A stretch of DNA of 48,433 nucleotides from a virus: IMG/VR virus record IMGVR_UViG_3300025012_000137, positions 1 through 48,433 of that record. One strand, given 5' to 3'. This document shows, piece after piece, positions 7,412 through 16,386 of the stretch; positions within the stretch are counted from its first letter, which is position 1, and each line of letters starts with the position of its first letter. The notes beneath the pieces are model-generated. The model worked only from the letters and a program-made list of their open reading frames with translations, had not been told where the DNA came from and searched no databases. The translations under genes and the position numbers were made by a program.

Positions 7412-7642
7412 TTAAGATGCTGAAGGTGAAGAACTTACCGAGCTTGATACTGAAGTAGACGGAGAAGCGGATATTGATGTCGAAGGAGATGTCGAAGGAG
7501 AAGTGCTTACAGAAGTTGATGGAGACGAACTTGGAGAAGTGGAAGCGATTTCCGGTCCAACCCAATACCCATTTTCATCAATTACTTGTACTCTATTATT
7601 TCCTTGTGCATCTGCGATCCAGTAGCCATTACCTGTCGCCAC
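7412..7642 (-). CDS. Ser/Pro/Thr-repeat (mucin-like) virion protein 2
   Basis: 76 residues. The N-terminal unit TGNGYWIADAQGNNRVQVID, then ENGYWVGP, closely matches the gene at 6903-7391. A short SPSSSPSTSVSTSPS repeat tract follows. It is probably a shortened duplicate, because the repeat tract can expand and contract. It is the first gene after the capsid intergenic region. Confidence 0.65.
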   Translation of the reverse strand: MATGNGYWIADAQGNNRVQVIDENGYWVGPEIASTSPSSSPSTSVSTSPSTSPSTSISASPSTSVSSSVSSSPSAS

Positions 7643-7926
7643 TAATTCGAATTTATGTGCGATATGCGTAAAGGGAATTACACCCCATTCTCTGATTTGG
7701 TTTTAAGCATCTCAGTAGATTTTATGCTATTTAGACTGAGGAATTCCGCCTCAATGGTAGTGGTTTTTTAGAAACAAAAGACAGTATTTTCCATTATTAG
7801 TTATCTTAATGATGAAAGCATGGGCTGGGGAGGAGAGATAACCTCCTCCCGCACTTACGATAGCGAATACCCATTGACTTTAACTAAAAAGTTAAAGTAC
7901 GATTTATGGCTTAAACAAGCCTAAAA
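7643..7926 (-). terminator. Intergenic region after the major capsid gene with several hairpins
   Basis: 284 bp without a gene. Read downstream of the capsid stop on the minus strand it holds GGCTT-GTTT-AAGCC (7908-7921), a 9-bp stem ACTTTAACT/AGTTAAAGT (7877-7898), an 8-bp GC-rich stem GGGAGGAG/CTCCTCCC (7828-7850) and TGAGG/CCTCA near 7737-7753. None ends in a clean U tract, so attenuation, mRNA 3'-end protection or processing is as likely as termination. Such stems commonly set capsid mRNA dosage. Confidence 0.45.
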
Positions 7927-8853
7927 TCATGTAGTACCATTACTTCCGTAGAAAAATACTGGCAAGTTGTTGATACCAACCTTGAAGTAGAACGTAGAGT
8001 TGCTTCTTACAGCTTCGTTGTTTTGAACGATAGGGCTGTTAAGAGAAGGCATCTTGTGTATTCCAACATACAACGGGTTAGATTTCTGAGAAGCGAGGGC
8101 AAACCAGAAAGTATTGTTAGCCGAAGTGATGTAGGGAGTCTCGATAAGAGTGTATTCACCCTCATAAAGATTGATGTCGGAAATAGCCGTAGGCTTCATT
8201 CCGTACATTCCGAACAATTTCTTAGCTTCGCGAGCAGCAGCCGAACCTTTCTTAACGACGATGGTGTCGAAAGTTACAGGCATTGGGCGACCGTCAGCAT
8301 CCTGGAAAGCTCCGCCGTATTCTTCCAAATCTTCAATAGCTGACTGGCTCATAGCCTTAGTAGCACTGTTGCTGAAAGTCGTACCGGTAGAAGCGTAAAC
8401 ATGAGTTCCACAAAGAGCTATTCCGTCTGGAGCAAGGTAAGTTGCACCGGCGAAAGCGTCGTTGTAAAGACCGAAGATCGTTTCCAAGAAATAATTCTTG
8501 CCGTCAACCAAAATCTGGTCTCTCTGCTTAGCGATATATTTATCGATAAGCGTTGTGGAATCTTTAAAGCGTTCCATGTCTGTTTCAGTAACCTCGATCG
8601 CTCCACCGTAACGTTTTGGATAGAGAGTTATCTGATAGCCTTCTGCAAGGCTTCCTACTGGAGGGGTTTCTGTTTCGCTAAGTTCCTTAACGACAGAAAG
8701 ACCTTCCGTAGAGTTGAAGATTTCATTCCATTCAGTAGTTTCCTCGAATGTGAACAAACGAGCATCCTTGTACTGCATGATTGAAGCATCAGCGGCGTTG
8801 TCGAAAGATTCTTTGACGCCCTTCACTGCTGATATTACGTAATCACTTTGCAT
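7927..8853 (-). CDS. Major capsid protein (Mu gpT-like, HK97 fold)
   Basis: 308 residues. The pattern resembles Mu-like major head subunit proteins: VVKELSETETPPVGSLAEGY, an E-loop-like stretch and then YGGAIEVTETDMERFKDSTT; later LCGTHVYASTGTTFSNSAT and VKKGSAAAREAKKLFG; and a C-terminal beta-rich end. The decoration-like gene and acidic scaffold lie immediately upstream in transcription order, the usual head-gene order. There is no Shine-Dalgarno site before the ATG, only an AATTAAATTAAATTAAAC leader, notable for the most highly expressed virion gene. Confidence 0.85.
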   Translation of the reverse strand: MQSDYVISAVKGVKESFDNAADASIMQYKDARLFTFEETTEWNEIFNSTEGLSVVKELSETETPPVGSLAEGYQITLYPKRYGGAIEVTETDMERFKDSTTLIDKYIAKQRDQILVDGKNYFLETIFGLYNDAFAGATYLAPDGIALCGTHVYASTGTTFSNSATKAMSQSAIEDLEEYGGAFQDADGRPMPVTFDTIVVKKGSAAAREAKKLFGMYGMKPTAISDINLYEGEYTLIETPYITSANNTFWFALASQKSNPLYVGIHKMPSLNSPIVQNNEAVRSNSTFYFKVGINNLPVFFYGSNGTT

Positions 8854-8879
8854 GTGAGTTTAATTTAATTTAATTAGAG

Positions 8880-9296
8880 TTAGAACAGAGGAGCGTTAAT
8901 GCGGACCTCGATGTTTGCCTTAGAGTCGACAACACCAGCATCCTGAGAAATACCGATTTTGAACACGTCCGTAGAACTTGTGTCATTGTCGATAATAAGA
9001 TCAGTTGTTCCTTTAAGGTCGCAAAGCGTACCTCTTTGAGTTGCTGCGAAAACTGCATCAGCGTCTTTAAGACCAACCAATGTGAAATCGTTTCCGATTG
9101 TTACATCAACCTCAGTGTCTCCGTCGCCAGCGGCGTTCGGAGCATAAGCGATAGCCGTTGATCCAGCTACAGCTTTGATGATAAGACCAGAAGAAAGGGT
9201 GACGATGTCACCAGCTTCGATAACAGTAGCGGAAGCTTTTTTGCAACGCACTGTTCGAATGACTTCTCCGTCTTTTACTTTAAAATCTTTAGCCAT
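8880..9296 (-). CDS. Capsid decoration / stabilisation-like protein
   Basis: 138 residues, compact and beta-rich: VRCKKASATVIEAGDIVTLS, ...AIAYAPNAAGDGDTEVDV, ...VFKIGISQDAGVVDSKANIE. The G-D-x-V...L-x-x-G pattern and Ala/Gly-rich turns are typical of small capsid-associated (DUF2190-like) proteins that sit just before the capsid gene. The assignment rests on composition and position. Confidence 0.6.
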   Translation of the reverse strand: MAKDFKVKDGEVIRTVRCKKASATVIEAGDIVTLSSGLIIKAVAGSTAIAYAPNAAGDGDTEVDVTIGNDFTLVGLKDADAVFAATQRGTLCDLKGTTDLIIDNDTSSTDVFKIGISQDAGVVDSKANIEVRINAPLF

Positions 9297-9315
9297 TTTA
9301 GTTTGTTTAGATTAA

Positions 9316-9903
9316 TTATCTTTTCGAGATTATGCCTGGTGGCAAAGGATATTTATCCATGAATTTTTTGCTCATCTCATCCTTCTTTTTAACCTCTTCC
9401 TCACCGCCAGCACCCGATGGGACGCCAAGACGACTCTTAGCTTTTTCTTTTTCTGCCATGGAAGTTGCGATCCCCCTGAAATAACCCGTGTCGTCGTTCC
9501 AGATTTCGTCCAAAGTCTGACCTGTTTTTTCAGCGACTGCTTTCATTTTTTCCATGACATATTTTGACGTCGGTTCCTCTGCTCTCAGAAGCCTTTCATC
9601 CAAATTGGTCGGAAGTCCTTTCGGTTCTTCCTTAATGGGTGTTTGAGGTTTCTTTGGCGTAGGTATTTCTTTTTTCGCGAAGGCCACGTCAATGTCCTTG
9701 TCGCGTTTGGCTACATCGTCCCAAGACTTGTAGTTCTTCCCGACTCTTTTGTTGTATGCTGCCAACGCAGAATCAGTCAGCGATTCGTCCTCTTCTTCAT
9801 CGAAGTCGAGATCGAAATCTTCATCTTCTTCCTCTTCCTCGGCAAGTTTAGCGAGACGTAGTTTCTCTGCCTCTTCCTCAGGAGTTAAGGTTTCCTTTTC
9901 CAT
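9316..9903 (-). CDS. Acidic scaffold-like protein
   Basis: 195 residues. The N-terminal 45 residues are extremely acidic (EEEEEDEDFDLDFDEEEDES). Then comes AYNKRVGKNYKSWDDVAK, a charged helical middle and a basic C-terminus (VKKKDEMSKKFMDKYPLPPG). Acid N-terminus, helical body and basic C-terminal end, placed between portal and capsid, fit an assembly scaffold that would leave the head. No protease gene was recognised. Confidence 0.6.
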   Translation of the reverse strand: MEKETLTPEEEAEKLRLAKLAEEEEEDEDFDLDFDEEEDESLTDSALAAYNKRVGKNYKSWDDVAKRDKDIDVAFAKKEIPTPKKPQTPIKEEPKGLPTNLDERLLRAEEPTSKYVMEKMKAVAEKTGQTLDEIWNDDTGYFRGIATSMAEKEKAKSRLGVPSGAGGEEEVKKKDEMSKKFMDKYPLPPGIISKR

Positions 9904-9920
9904 TTATTTATTTTTATAAA

Positions 9921-10202
9921 TTAACTTAATATGTCTTTTATCGCTTGGATGCGGAGCTTGGTCTGAAAGTCTATCTTGGCCTGTTCGCCGATTTCCTCAT
10001 TGGTCATTGGGATTCCTTCTGCGTAGCGCGAGGCCATGACTTCGGACAAGTGGCTGATTTCCATTTCCCTGTCGATAATCTTGTGCACCCACGTATAGAA
10101 ATCGCTAGCCTTCCAAGCCTCTAAATAGAGCTTCAGTTGCCTTTCTGTCTCGGACTCCGACAGCGGTTCTTTTATATTTTTTTCCTCTTTGACTATTTCC
10201 AT
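9921..10202 (-). CDS. Hypothetical helical protein next to portal
   Basis: 93 residues, predominantly helical and charged (SESETERQLKLYLEAWKASD; ...EMEISHLSEVMASRYAEGIP). Its start shares a base with the portal stop (10202), so it is translated with the portal. It may be a small head-assembly factor; not recognised. Confidence 0.55.
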   Translation of the reverse strand: MEIVKEEKNIKEPLSESETERQLKLYLEAWKASDFYTWVHKIIDREMEISHLSEVMASRYAEGIPMTNEEIGEQAKIDFQTKLRIQAIKDILS

Positions 10203-12238
10203 TAACGTAGGCTCATCATATTATTTTCTCCGAACTGTTTAGCGGGGGCCTGGGGCATTGGGGGGATGGCAGAATTGGCTGCTCCGGTTTCCATCATCAT
10301 CTGCTGCTGGGCGGCGAGCTGTTCCGCCTGGATCTGCTCTGGAGTTTTCCTGAGACTAATCGGGTTGATTCCCATCATCTCGAATTTCTTTTCAATAAGC
10401 TTGGTAGGATCTAGCCCGATGTTTGGGGTGTTAATCACTGAATCTATAGCAGACTGGATATTATTCATCATCACCTGCTTGTCGAAAGATTCATTTGTGA
10501 TAACAAATTGAGCATAAAACAGGAAGTCGTCTACTAATGCATCAAATTGAGCCATTCTTTCTCCTCCTTGTTTTCCGCGGACAGTTCTGACCGCTTCTTT
10601 GATCTGATTATATTGTTCGGGCGCAAGCTCTGATCCTTCTGGGATTATTTGTCCTTCGGCCACGGCCTGGGGAATTGCGACATTAATAAGGTTCTCAATG
10701 AAACTTTCCTCCATTTGCTGAAGCTCGTCAGGATTTCCGATGAGTTTAACCCAGTCCTCTTCCTTGAGCTCATTGATAATTGAGCGAAGCTTGAATTTGG
10801 TGAAAAGTCTTTCCAAGAAAAGTGCTTGCTGTTCGTTGACGACATCGAAGGCGGTCTTGTTGGACTGCTGGTTGATGACCCCGACGGTGGCCGGCATTGA
10901 GCTCGGGAGTTTTTCTCCGGTAGCGAAGTCTGAGACTCCGGCTTTCCTTCTGGCAATGTCGAACCATTTTTCTGCTGATTGGATGAAGTCGGCGGTAAGC
11001 GTTCCGAGGTTTAGGCGATCAAGACTTTCTCCTGCCTTAATGGATATCATCGTACCGGTCTGAAGTTTCGAAATTACATCGGCCTCTATGGAACGTCCGG
11101 ATCCTTTTTGGTTGATTGCAAAAGGGGCTTTTTTGTGAACAATTACACCTTTGTGCACCAATTGATCATATCGTCTCTTCTCGTTAAGCGTCTCCACAAA
11201 GGCTGTCGTTTCCGGTCGGAGCAGTTCGTACATACCCATTCCGCGGGCGCGACCAGGGACTTCGATGAGAGATTGCGTTTCGTATGGAAAAACCGGTTCT
11301 TTGGTGTCACCTTTCTTTAAATATCCAGCTTCTATAAGAGCGTTCAGCCTTTTCTTGCTAGTGACAGGAACTTCGTCCGGGGCTGCGAAGGCTTCGAGCT
11401 CTACGTATGGTTCCCAATTGAAAGGGCTATCTGATTGGTATTCTTCGTAAATATTGCAATCAAGGAATTTGATGCAACCTTTGGTTTCACGAGCTTCACC
11501 ATCTTTTTCAAATTTGTCAAGAGTATGCCATTCATAAACAATGAAGGTTTTTTTCTGGAGAGAGTCCATGATAAGCTTGAGCCTCTCGATCTCATCCCAT
11601 TGGTCTTTCCAGGCCTCCTTGTTTTCCAGCATGTCCTGCCAGGTGAGCAACGTCCTTTCGGCCAGGCCGGATTTCTGCAAATCCTTGATGTGCTCTGGAC
11701 GGATAATATGCAATTGCTGGACGATGTAAGACTCATTATTGACTTCCTTGACCGTGATCTCACCCATATCGATGAGTTCCTTCCTAAAGTCGTTGAGCTT
11801 GCTGCCGTAAAAGGTTGTCTTGAGGTAATTAGCGACGGCGCCTTTAAGGAGCGGTGTCCATTCCTGGGCGTTCAGGTTGTCCGTCTTGATCTGGATATCC
11901 TTGGTATCGATATCAGTATGCTTATAGATCGCATCAGCGATAATATAAGGGAGCGAAAAAAAGAGTTTCTCTTCTCCGTCAGCGTAAAAGGGGACAGGGA
12001 AAGTGAAATTCCTTTCCAAGGAAGACTGAATGAGGACGTCCCGCATTGAATACGATACTCCAGGTGAGATGGTGACTATTCCGTTTCCATAGGTATCGAC
12101 AAATTGGAGGAATCTTATCGCCCGATCATTCATCCCATATTCTTTTTTAAGGTCCAATCTCGGGTCTGCTTCCTGTTTTTTGGAAGATGTTTCCCTGGAG
12201 TTGGTGTATGGCCCGAGTTCGTTTAGGTTTTCTTGCAT
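10202..12238 (-). CDS. Portal protein
   Basis: 678 residues, a size normal for portals of podoviruses and relatives. Supporting signs are location between large terminase and scaffold/capsid, a long mixed alpha/beta body, clip/stem-like EKRRYDQLVHKGVIVHKKAP, a helical crown region (AIPQAVAEGQIIPEGSELAP) and a Gln/Pro/Met-rich C-terminus (AEQLAAQQQMMMETGAANSA). It forms the DNA-entry ring at one capsid vertex. No diagnostic motif exists for portals, so this is context plus size. Confidence 0.75.
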   Translation of the reverse strand: MQENLNELGPYTNSRETSSKKQEADPRLDLKKEYGMNDRAIRFLQFVDTYGNGIVTISPGVSYSMRDVLIQSSLERNFTFPVPFYADGEEKLFFSLPYIIADAIYKHTDIDTKDIQIKTDNLNAQEWTPLLKGAVANYLKTTFYGSKLNDFRKELIDMGEITVKEVNNESYIVQQLHIIRPEHIKDLQKSGLAERTLLTWQDMLENKEAWKDQWDEIERLKLIMDSLQKKTFIVYEWHTLDKFEKDGEARETKGCIKFLDCNIYEEYQSDSPFNWEPYVELEAFAAPDEVPVTSKKRLNALIEAGYLKKGDTKEPVFPYETQSLIEVPGRARGMGMYELLRPETTAFVETLNEKRRYDQLVHKGVIVHKKAPFAINQKGSGRSIEADVISKLQTGTMISIKAGESLDRLNLGTLTADFIQSAEKWFDIARRKAGVSDFATGEKLPSSMPATVGVINQQSNKTAFDVVNEQQALFLERLFTKFKLRSIINELKEEDWVKLIGNPDELQQMEESFIENLINVAIPQAVAEGQIIPEGSELAPEQYNQIKEAVRTVRGKQGGERMAQFDALVDDFLFYAQFVITNESFDKQVMMNNIQSAIDSVINTPNIGLDPTKLIEKKFEMMGINPISLRKTPEQIQAEQLAAQQQMMMETGAANSAIPPMPQAPAKQFGENNMMSLR

Positions 12239-12244
12239 AGTTTT

Positions 12245-13771
12245 TTATAAAGAGTGACATTCCATCTCATCTGACTGGGTGGCGAAGGCCCTCATCTGCC
12301 AGGCGATAGCCAGCGCCATTACGCGATCCCAGTGCTTGGACTGTTCAGAATTGAATTTGGCCCGGCTGATATCTTCCTTGTCGTAAGTTCTAAGTTCCTC
12401 GTAAAGAGCGTCGGATGATATTTCAACAAGCCCTTGGTTCATCGCTTCGGAAAGTTCGTACATCATTTTGGGCTTGGAAGACATCGAGGTGTACCAACCA
12501 AGTTTTTCAGTTACCGTATCGTCTATTTTGGATTGAACGACCTCGGTATAGATGTTTCCATAGATCCCCTTAAGAGTGGCCAGCGTAGTGTGACCATGAT
12601 TGTTCCTCTCTACCGCGATGACGCAGTTGCCGTATTCTCTACCGACCTTGGCGATCTCATAAGAAAGCAGGTCCGGAGGGGTAGTTTTGGAACAAAATTC
12701 CGCCACGACCCTAGTTCTTAGTCCGCTGACGTTAAGGATGATAGCCGTAGAGCTGTCTTGCCCCACTCCTTCGGCGACGTCGACCCCCATGACGTAGAAC
12801 TGATCTTCGATGTATGGTTCGTAGTAGACCCATTCTCCGTAGACTGTTCCGTGTCTTAATGTGTTTTTAAGTTCTTCTAAGCGTTCTTGATTAAAAAGTT
12901 TGTGACCCGATCCGACGAAAGCTTCTTCCGGGGTGGTAGGGAATTCCTGATGGAGCTTGTTCCAGCTCTTCTCAGCAGCCAGCCATTTAAGGTAGTAATA
13001 TGTGATTTCCTGATCAGTAAGCTTGTGTTTTTCCTGGTATTCCCTAAAAATCTCCCCGCTGTCCATGTTTTCGATGAGAATCGGGGTGGTAATCTTACTT
13101 AGTTCGTGCTCGTCCCAAGTCCAGTTATAAAAATGGGCCTTGAACTCAGTCCTCTCAGGTTTCCTTTTCCGGTTAAAAGCGTCCCAAAACATGTCGTAGA
13201 AAAGTCCGTCAGATCCTTCGGCGGTGGATTCGATATCAATTCTCCCGGAAAAAGGCACGGCCGGGATGGTTCCGGTGATGATCTCGGTAGCCCGTTGGGG
13301 GTACTTCCTAACCAACTTGGCGAATTCAGTGATATGTACCCGATTAGGGGTTCCGCCGCGACCAGAATTAGCAGTAGCGATCGAAGAGTAAGATTTATCC
13401 CCGAAATCGAACATAAGTTCGTTCGCTCGCTGGGTGTCTACCTGCCAGAATTTTTTTAATTCCTCCGGTAAGTTTTCCCAAGCGAAGTAGATCTTGTCCT
13501 TGAAAGTCTTGATTGCCTCCTTTTGCTCGTAGTTGATAATCAGAGCGGTGAAGTTCTTGTTGAACAGCGCATCATCCAAAGCGTCTACAGCTTCATCCGT
13601 TGTGAACCCCAATTGACGGCTCTTTAAGATTATATTTCTGTTATGCCGGTTCTTCTCGAAATGAGCCTGAGCCTTGTTCTTTTTGAAAGTTACTTTGTTC
13701 CCATCCTTGTCGGTGATCTTGTATAGGTGGGACATTCTCCACGTCTTTGATAGCAGTCGTTTGTCTAGCAT
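12245..13771 (-). CDS. terL: Terminase large subunit
   Basis: 508 residues. An ATPase domain opens with IILKSRQLGFTT, the deviant Walker A of terminases (adenine motif and Walker A), followed by ANSGRGGTPNRVHITEFAKL (Walker B with catalytic E). The nuclease domain has VMGVDVAEGVGQDSSTAIIL (first metal-binding D), VIAVERNNHG (E) and HWDRVMALAIAW (final D). It translocates DNA through the portal and cuts concatemers. The small subunit is 78 bp upstream and the portal 6 bp downstream. Confidence 0.9.
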   Translation of the reverse strand: MLDKRLLSKTWRMSHLYKITDKDGNKVTFKKNKAQAHFEKNRHNRNIILKSRQLGFTTDEAVDALDDALFNKNFTALIINYEQKEAIKTFKDKIYFAWENLPEELKKFWQVDTQRANELMFDFGDKSYSSIATANSGRGGTPNRVHITEFAKLVRKYPQRATEIITGTIPAVPFSGRIDIESTAEGSDGLFYDMFWDAFNRKRKPERTEFKAHFYNWTWDEHELSKITTPILIENMDSGEIFREYQEKHKLTDQEITYYYLKWLAAEKSWNKLHQEFPTTPEEAFVGSGHKLFNQERLEELKNTLRHGTVYGEWVYYEPYIEDQFYVMGVDVAEGVGQDSSTAIILNVSGLRTRVVAEFCSKTTPPDLLSYEIAKVGREYGNCVIAVERNNHGHTTLATLKGIYGNIYTEVVQSKIDDTVTEKLGWYTSMSSKPKMMYELSEAMNQGLVEISSDALYEELRTYDKEDISRAKFNSEQSKHWDRVMALAIAWQMRAFATQSDEMECHSL

Positions 13772-13849
13772 AATTTTGAGCCTCTGCCCTGAATTGAACA
13801 GGGAATCGCTTTTTACAAGAAAGCAGTTATTACCGTTTAACTAAAGAGG

Positions 13850-14287
13850 CTAGTCTATTCTGTAAATATCATCCGGTCCTTTAACAGCTTTTTTAGGTTC
13901 CTCCAGTGAATCAAGTAGCGCTGCCATAGTGATCGGCTTGTCATCAGCTCCTCCGTCAAGTCCCATGTTTTGTCGGGCCTTCCCGAAGACCTGATCGGCT
14001 AGCCACATGGCCATCCGTTTATCCATCTTGGACCATTTCTTGATCCTCTCTACTAACATCCGTGTGTCCTTCTCACTCATGTATTCCCGGACTTTCTTTT
14101 TAAGATTGGCTTGCTGGGATTGGGTAGATCCTTTTTTCCTGCCTGCTCCAGTCCTGGATCCGCCGCGCTTCTCGTCCGGGTTTTTAGAGAGGATATCCTT
14201 CACTTCCTTATCAAGAATGTCTTCCACTTCGGCGTCGAGAATGTCTTCTTCCATTTTCTCTTGTTCTTCGTGTGTTATTTCTTCCAT
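13850..14287 (-). CDS. Terminase small subunit-like protein
   Basis: 145 residues. The N-terminus is very acidic with repeated D-I-L-x-x-E-V units. Then RGGSRTGAGRKKGSTQS, a basic DNA-contact stretch common in phage small terminases, and a helical C-terminal part (MLVERIKKWSKMDKRMAMWL). Immediate placement before terL supports DNA-recognition in packaging. The stop codon is TAG. Confidence 0.6.
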   Translation of the reverse strand: MEEITHEEQEKMEEDILDAEVEDILDKEVKDILSKNPDEKRGGSRTGAGRKKGSTQSQQANLKKKVREYMSEKDTRMLVERIKKWSKMDKRMAMWLADQVFGKARQNMGLDGGADDKPITMAALLDSLEEPKKAVKGPDDIYRID

Positions 14288-14400
14288 TTTTTTTTGCGTT
14301 CTAAGCGTTTGTATTTCTGGGGAGCTACCTAACCCTCACTTTTCATTTTAAATCTCTCCTAGCTCAATTTTGGGTGGTTTTTTGTCGGTGCATTCACGAC

Positions 14401-14610
14401 TTATTTTTTGGTCGCCTCATTCAATTGTTGCAAAATACTCATTTTGTCTCCGAGAGAGTAATCCGAGCGGTCCACACACTTATTAAAGTTGGCAGAAATG
14501 GCTCTTGGGGTGTAGTCCCGGTTCACAACAGCCTTGTAAAAACATAAATAGGTAGAAAACAGGGGATTTTCAGACTTGATTTTTTTGAAACGTTCGATAA
14601 TTGAGTCCAT
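14401..14610 (-). CDS. Hypothetical small protein, first gene of the minus-strand block
   Basis: 69 residues: DSIIERFKKIKSENPLFSTY, ...YTPRAISANFNKCVDRSDYS. Not recognised; helical and slightly basic. It precedes the terminase genes and faces the control region, so it may be the first late transcript product. Its ATG has an AT-rich leader and no Shine-Dalgarno site. Confidence 0.5.
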   Translation of the reverse strand: MDSIIERFKKIKSENPLFSTYLCFYKAVVNRDYTPRAISANFNKCVDRSDYSLGDKMSILQQLNEATKK

Positions 14611-15517
14611 TTGAATAATTTTTTCTAAAAAATTTTAAGACTTTTGTAAATAAGGGCTTATATAAAGCAAATCTTGGGGAAAGTGGAAAATTTTGGGAAA
14701 AAAATTAGGAAAAATTTTGTGTGGGCGTCGATAATTTTCTTGAGACCAAGGGTCAACAATATTTCAATCGACCCCTCCCCATCCCCCTCTTGACATTATG
14801 TCTATTTTATGGTATTCCCGAACGTCGCACAATATGCATTTTGCGACCCTATGCGCTGTTTTGGCTAATATAAAGCATTTACTCATCAAGCCCCTTGACA
14901 ACACATCATATTATGCCACAAAACGACGTATCAAATTGAGTTGTAAGGTGCTTATACTTCAAAAGTGGTGTACTGATACCACAACATAACCTTAATCTCT
15001 GGCGGAAAACTGGAAGTTTCGCCGATTTTGTCGAGCGTTCATCGTCCATCCACCCAGGATTTCCCTTCTGCCCTCTCTCCTTGTGTTTTGTGCCCCTTAC
15101 TCCTCCTCAATCCTTCCTTGTCCTGTTTCTTGTCTTATCTTATTTCCTATCCTTGCCTTATCTTAGTCTTTCTTTGGTGTTCCTTACTGTTTTTCTTGTT
15201 TTCGCTCCTTCTTATATGATGTTTTTGTTTTGTTTTGTTCAGGGCGGGCAAAGCGTGAGTTATTCGGGGCGGAAAGTCCTAAACTATGCCACGATTTTGA
15301 TTTTTGTCAAAGGGTGAAATCTTTATAATCATTCCTAACCTTTTTGGCTATGACGTATCTATTTTTTAAAATCTTTATATCTATATATATCTTGTTTAGG
15401 TATTTTGGCGGTTCAATGGTCATGTTCTTAGTGTGTAGTATCGTTACAGGTGAAAAACGATTAAATAGACGGTATATGTATCTTTTAAGGGGTGTGGATA
15501 ACTTTTTCATTTTGCTA
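14611..15517. other. Gene-poor control region between late (-) and early (+) blocks
   Basis: About 900 bp without a convincing gene. It contains a weak plus-strand promoter candidate (TTGACA at 14790-14795, 17 bp, TATTCC), an interrupted palindrome GTGGT...ACCAC near 14966-14984 that could be an operator, a strongly pyrimidine-biased tract (15045-15225), and a DnaA-box match TGTGGATAA (15493-15501). Strand direction changes here, as expected for a regulatory or replication centre. Confidence 0.5.
15045..15225. other. Polypyrimidine tract (plus strand)
   Basis: For about 180 bases the plus strand is nearly all C and T with few purines (for example CCCTCTCTCCTTGTG, CCTCCTCAATCCTTCCTTG). Frames across it give only low-complexity peptides. 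The minus strand is correspondingly purine-rich with many GGA/AGG words. It could act as an untranslated leader, a triplex-forming or unwinding element, or a packaging mark; none can be shown here. Confidence 0.6.
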
Positions 15518-15546
15518 TTGACAAAGTTTTTTATAGGGTGTATAAT
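15518..15546 (+). promoter_or_regulatory. Consensus sigma-70 promoter for the first early genes
   Basis: Exact TTGACA (15518-15523), 17-bp spacer, exact TATAAT (15541-15546). The start ATG of the first small gene is 27 bp downstream. A DnaA-box match lies 17 bp upstream. It is probably the first early promoter read by host RNA polymerase. Confidence 0.85.
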
Positions 15547-15572
15547 GTAAATGTAATCAATTAAAAACGAAT

Positions 15573-15695
15573 ATGAAATATAAAAATATTGTTATTGTAG
15601 TATTGTTGTGGGTGGTTCTATACGCCGTAAGTAATATATATGATAATTGGTACTGTGAGACTAACGGGGCGGATTATTATCACGTGTGCGAATAA
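15573..15695 (+). CDS. Small membrane-anchored or secreted peptide
   Basis: 40 residues: MKYKNIVIVVLLWVVLYAVS then a short polar tail with two Cys (NWYCETNG...HVCE). A positively charged start and one hydrophobic helix (6-19) indicate an inner-membrane single-pass or signal-anchored peptide. It is the first gene after the consensus promoter. It may act early on the envelope, for example superinfection exclusion; this is inference. Confidence 0.6.
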   Translation: MKYKNIVIVVLLWVVLYAVSNIYDNWYCETNGADYYHVCE

Positions 15696-15722
15696 TTGAT
15701 AAAACTAGAAAGGAGGTGTATT

Positions 15723-15839
15723 ATGAGTAAAGAGCAAATGGGGGCGTATTTGGAAGGTTTACAAATATTTTGTGAATTTTTCCAAATTCGAACAGTGAGC
15801 GAGTTTTTAACATTAACCAAAACAAAATGCGAAAAGTAA
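15723..15839 (+). CDS. Small hypothetical protein with strong Shine-Dalgarno
   Basis: 38 residues (MSKEQMGAYLEGLQIFCEFF...). It is preceded by AAGGAGGTGTATTATG, one of the few perfect Shine-Dalgarno sites in the genome. Amphipathic helix, no known domain. It overlaps the next gene by 13 bp. Confidence 0.55.
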   Translation: MSKEQMGAYLEGLQIFCEFFQIRTVSEFLTLTKTKCEK

Positions 15840-15952
15840 AAAAGAAACGGCCGAGGATTAAAAAATGTAAACAATCCAAAACTAAATCTTATCAAATCCC
15901 TAACACATTGCACGATATTATGCGGGTGTGTGTATCGGGGGATATAAACTAA
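15827..15952 (+). CDS. Small very basic protein
   Basis: 41 residues beginning MRKVKKKRPRIKKCKQSKTK, so the N-terminal half is Lys/Arg-rich and could bind nucleic acid. It overlaps the gene before by 13 bp and shares the last base of its TAA with the next ATG (TAATG), so the four early genes look translationally coupled. Confidence 0.5.
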   Translation: MRKVKKKRPRIKKCKQSKTKSYQIPNTLHDIMRVCVSGDIN

Positions 15953-16386
15953 TGAAAGAATTTAAAACGTGGGCAGATTTTGCGGATAATTATGATTTGG
16001 TGCTTTTCAATCAAGCCCCTAATCTGGTACACAAAGATAATACATCATATTTTGAAGGCGTTATAAATGAATGGCTGGAGGCACACGATTGCGAATACAA
16101 CAACGCAAGGGCGGAAATTGAAGACCTGGAAGGAAGCGAGGAAAAAGCGGATATTGAAAGACGGGCGGAACTTATCAACGAATATGGAGAAAATCCAGAA
16201 TGCCAATGTGAACCTTACCAATGGTATGCGATAGGCGTTGGAGAGCTTGACGCGGAATATCTGAACCGTGATTATGGGCTTGATATATTTTACAGTGAAA
16301 TTTTAGGAATCTACATCTTGCCCGTGTATCATTTCGGCACCGCCTGGGATTATGTAAGTCTAACCAAAAAGGAATCCAAAAAATAG
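15952..16386 (+). CDS. Hypothetical acidic early protein (YQWY family pattern)
   Basis: 144 residues from ATG at 15952, chosen because it overlaps the previous stop (TAATG); an upstream GTG would lie inside that gene. The acidic central helix (ARAEIEDLEGSEEKADIERR) is followed by EPYQWYAIGVGELDAEYLN and LGIYILPVYHFGTAWDYV. A similar C-terminal pattern occurs in many phage and plasmid proteins of unknown function. The negative charge could suit DNA mimicry, but no ArdA motif was recognised. Confidence 0.65.
   Translation: MKEFKTWADFADNYDLVLFNQAPNLVHKDNTSYFEGVINEWLEAHDCEYNNARAEIEDLEGSEEKADIERRAELINEYGENPECQCEPYQWYAIGVGELDAEYLNRDYGLDIFYSEILGIYILPVYHFGTAWDYVSLTKKESKK

Noticed and set aside
15028-15317. 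Plus-strand frames within the polypyrimidine tract
   Set aside because: Low-complexity Leu/Ser/Phe/Cys translation caused by base bias, no promoter or start signal.
15307-15510. Minus-strand 67-residue frame in the control region, and the plus-strand frame 15344-15550 over it
   Set aside because: No start signal for either; the plus frame runs across the consensus promoter, and both look like chance frames in A/T-rich DNA. The minus frame cannot be fully excluded.
15952-16386. ArdA-type antirestriction protein
   Set aside because: Acidic and early, but no ArdA signature is recognisable; left as unknown.
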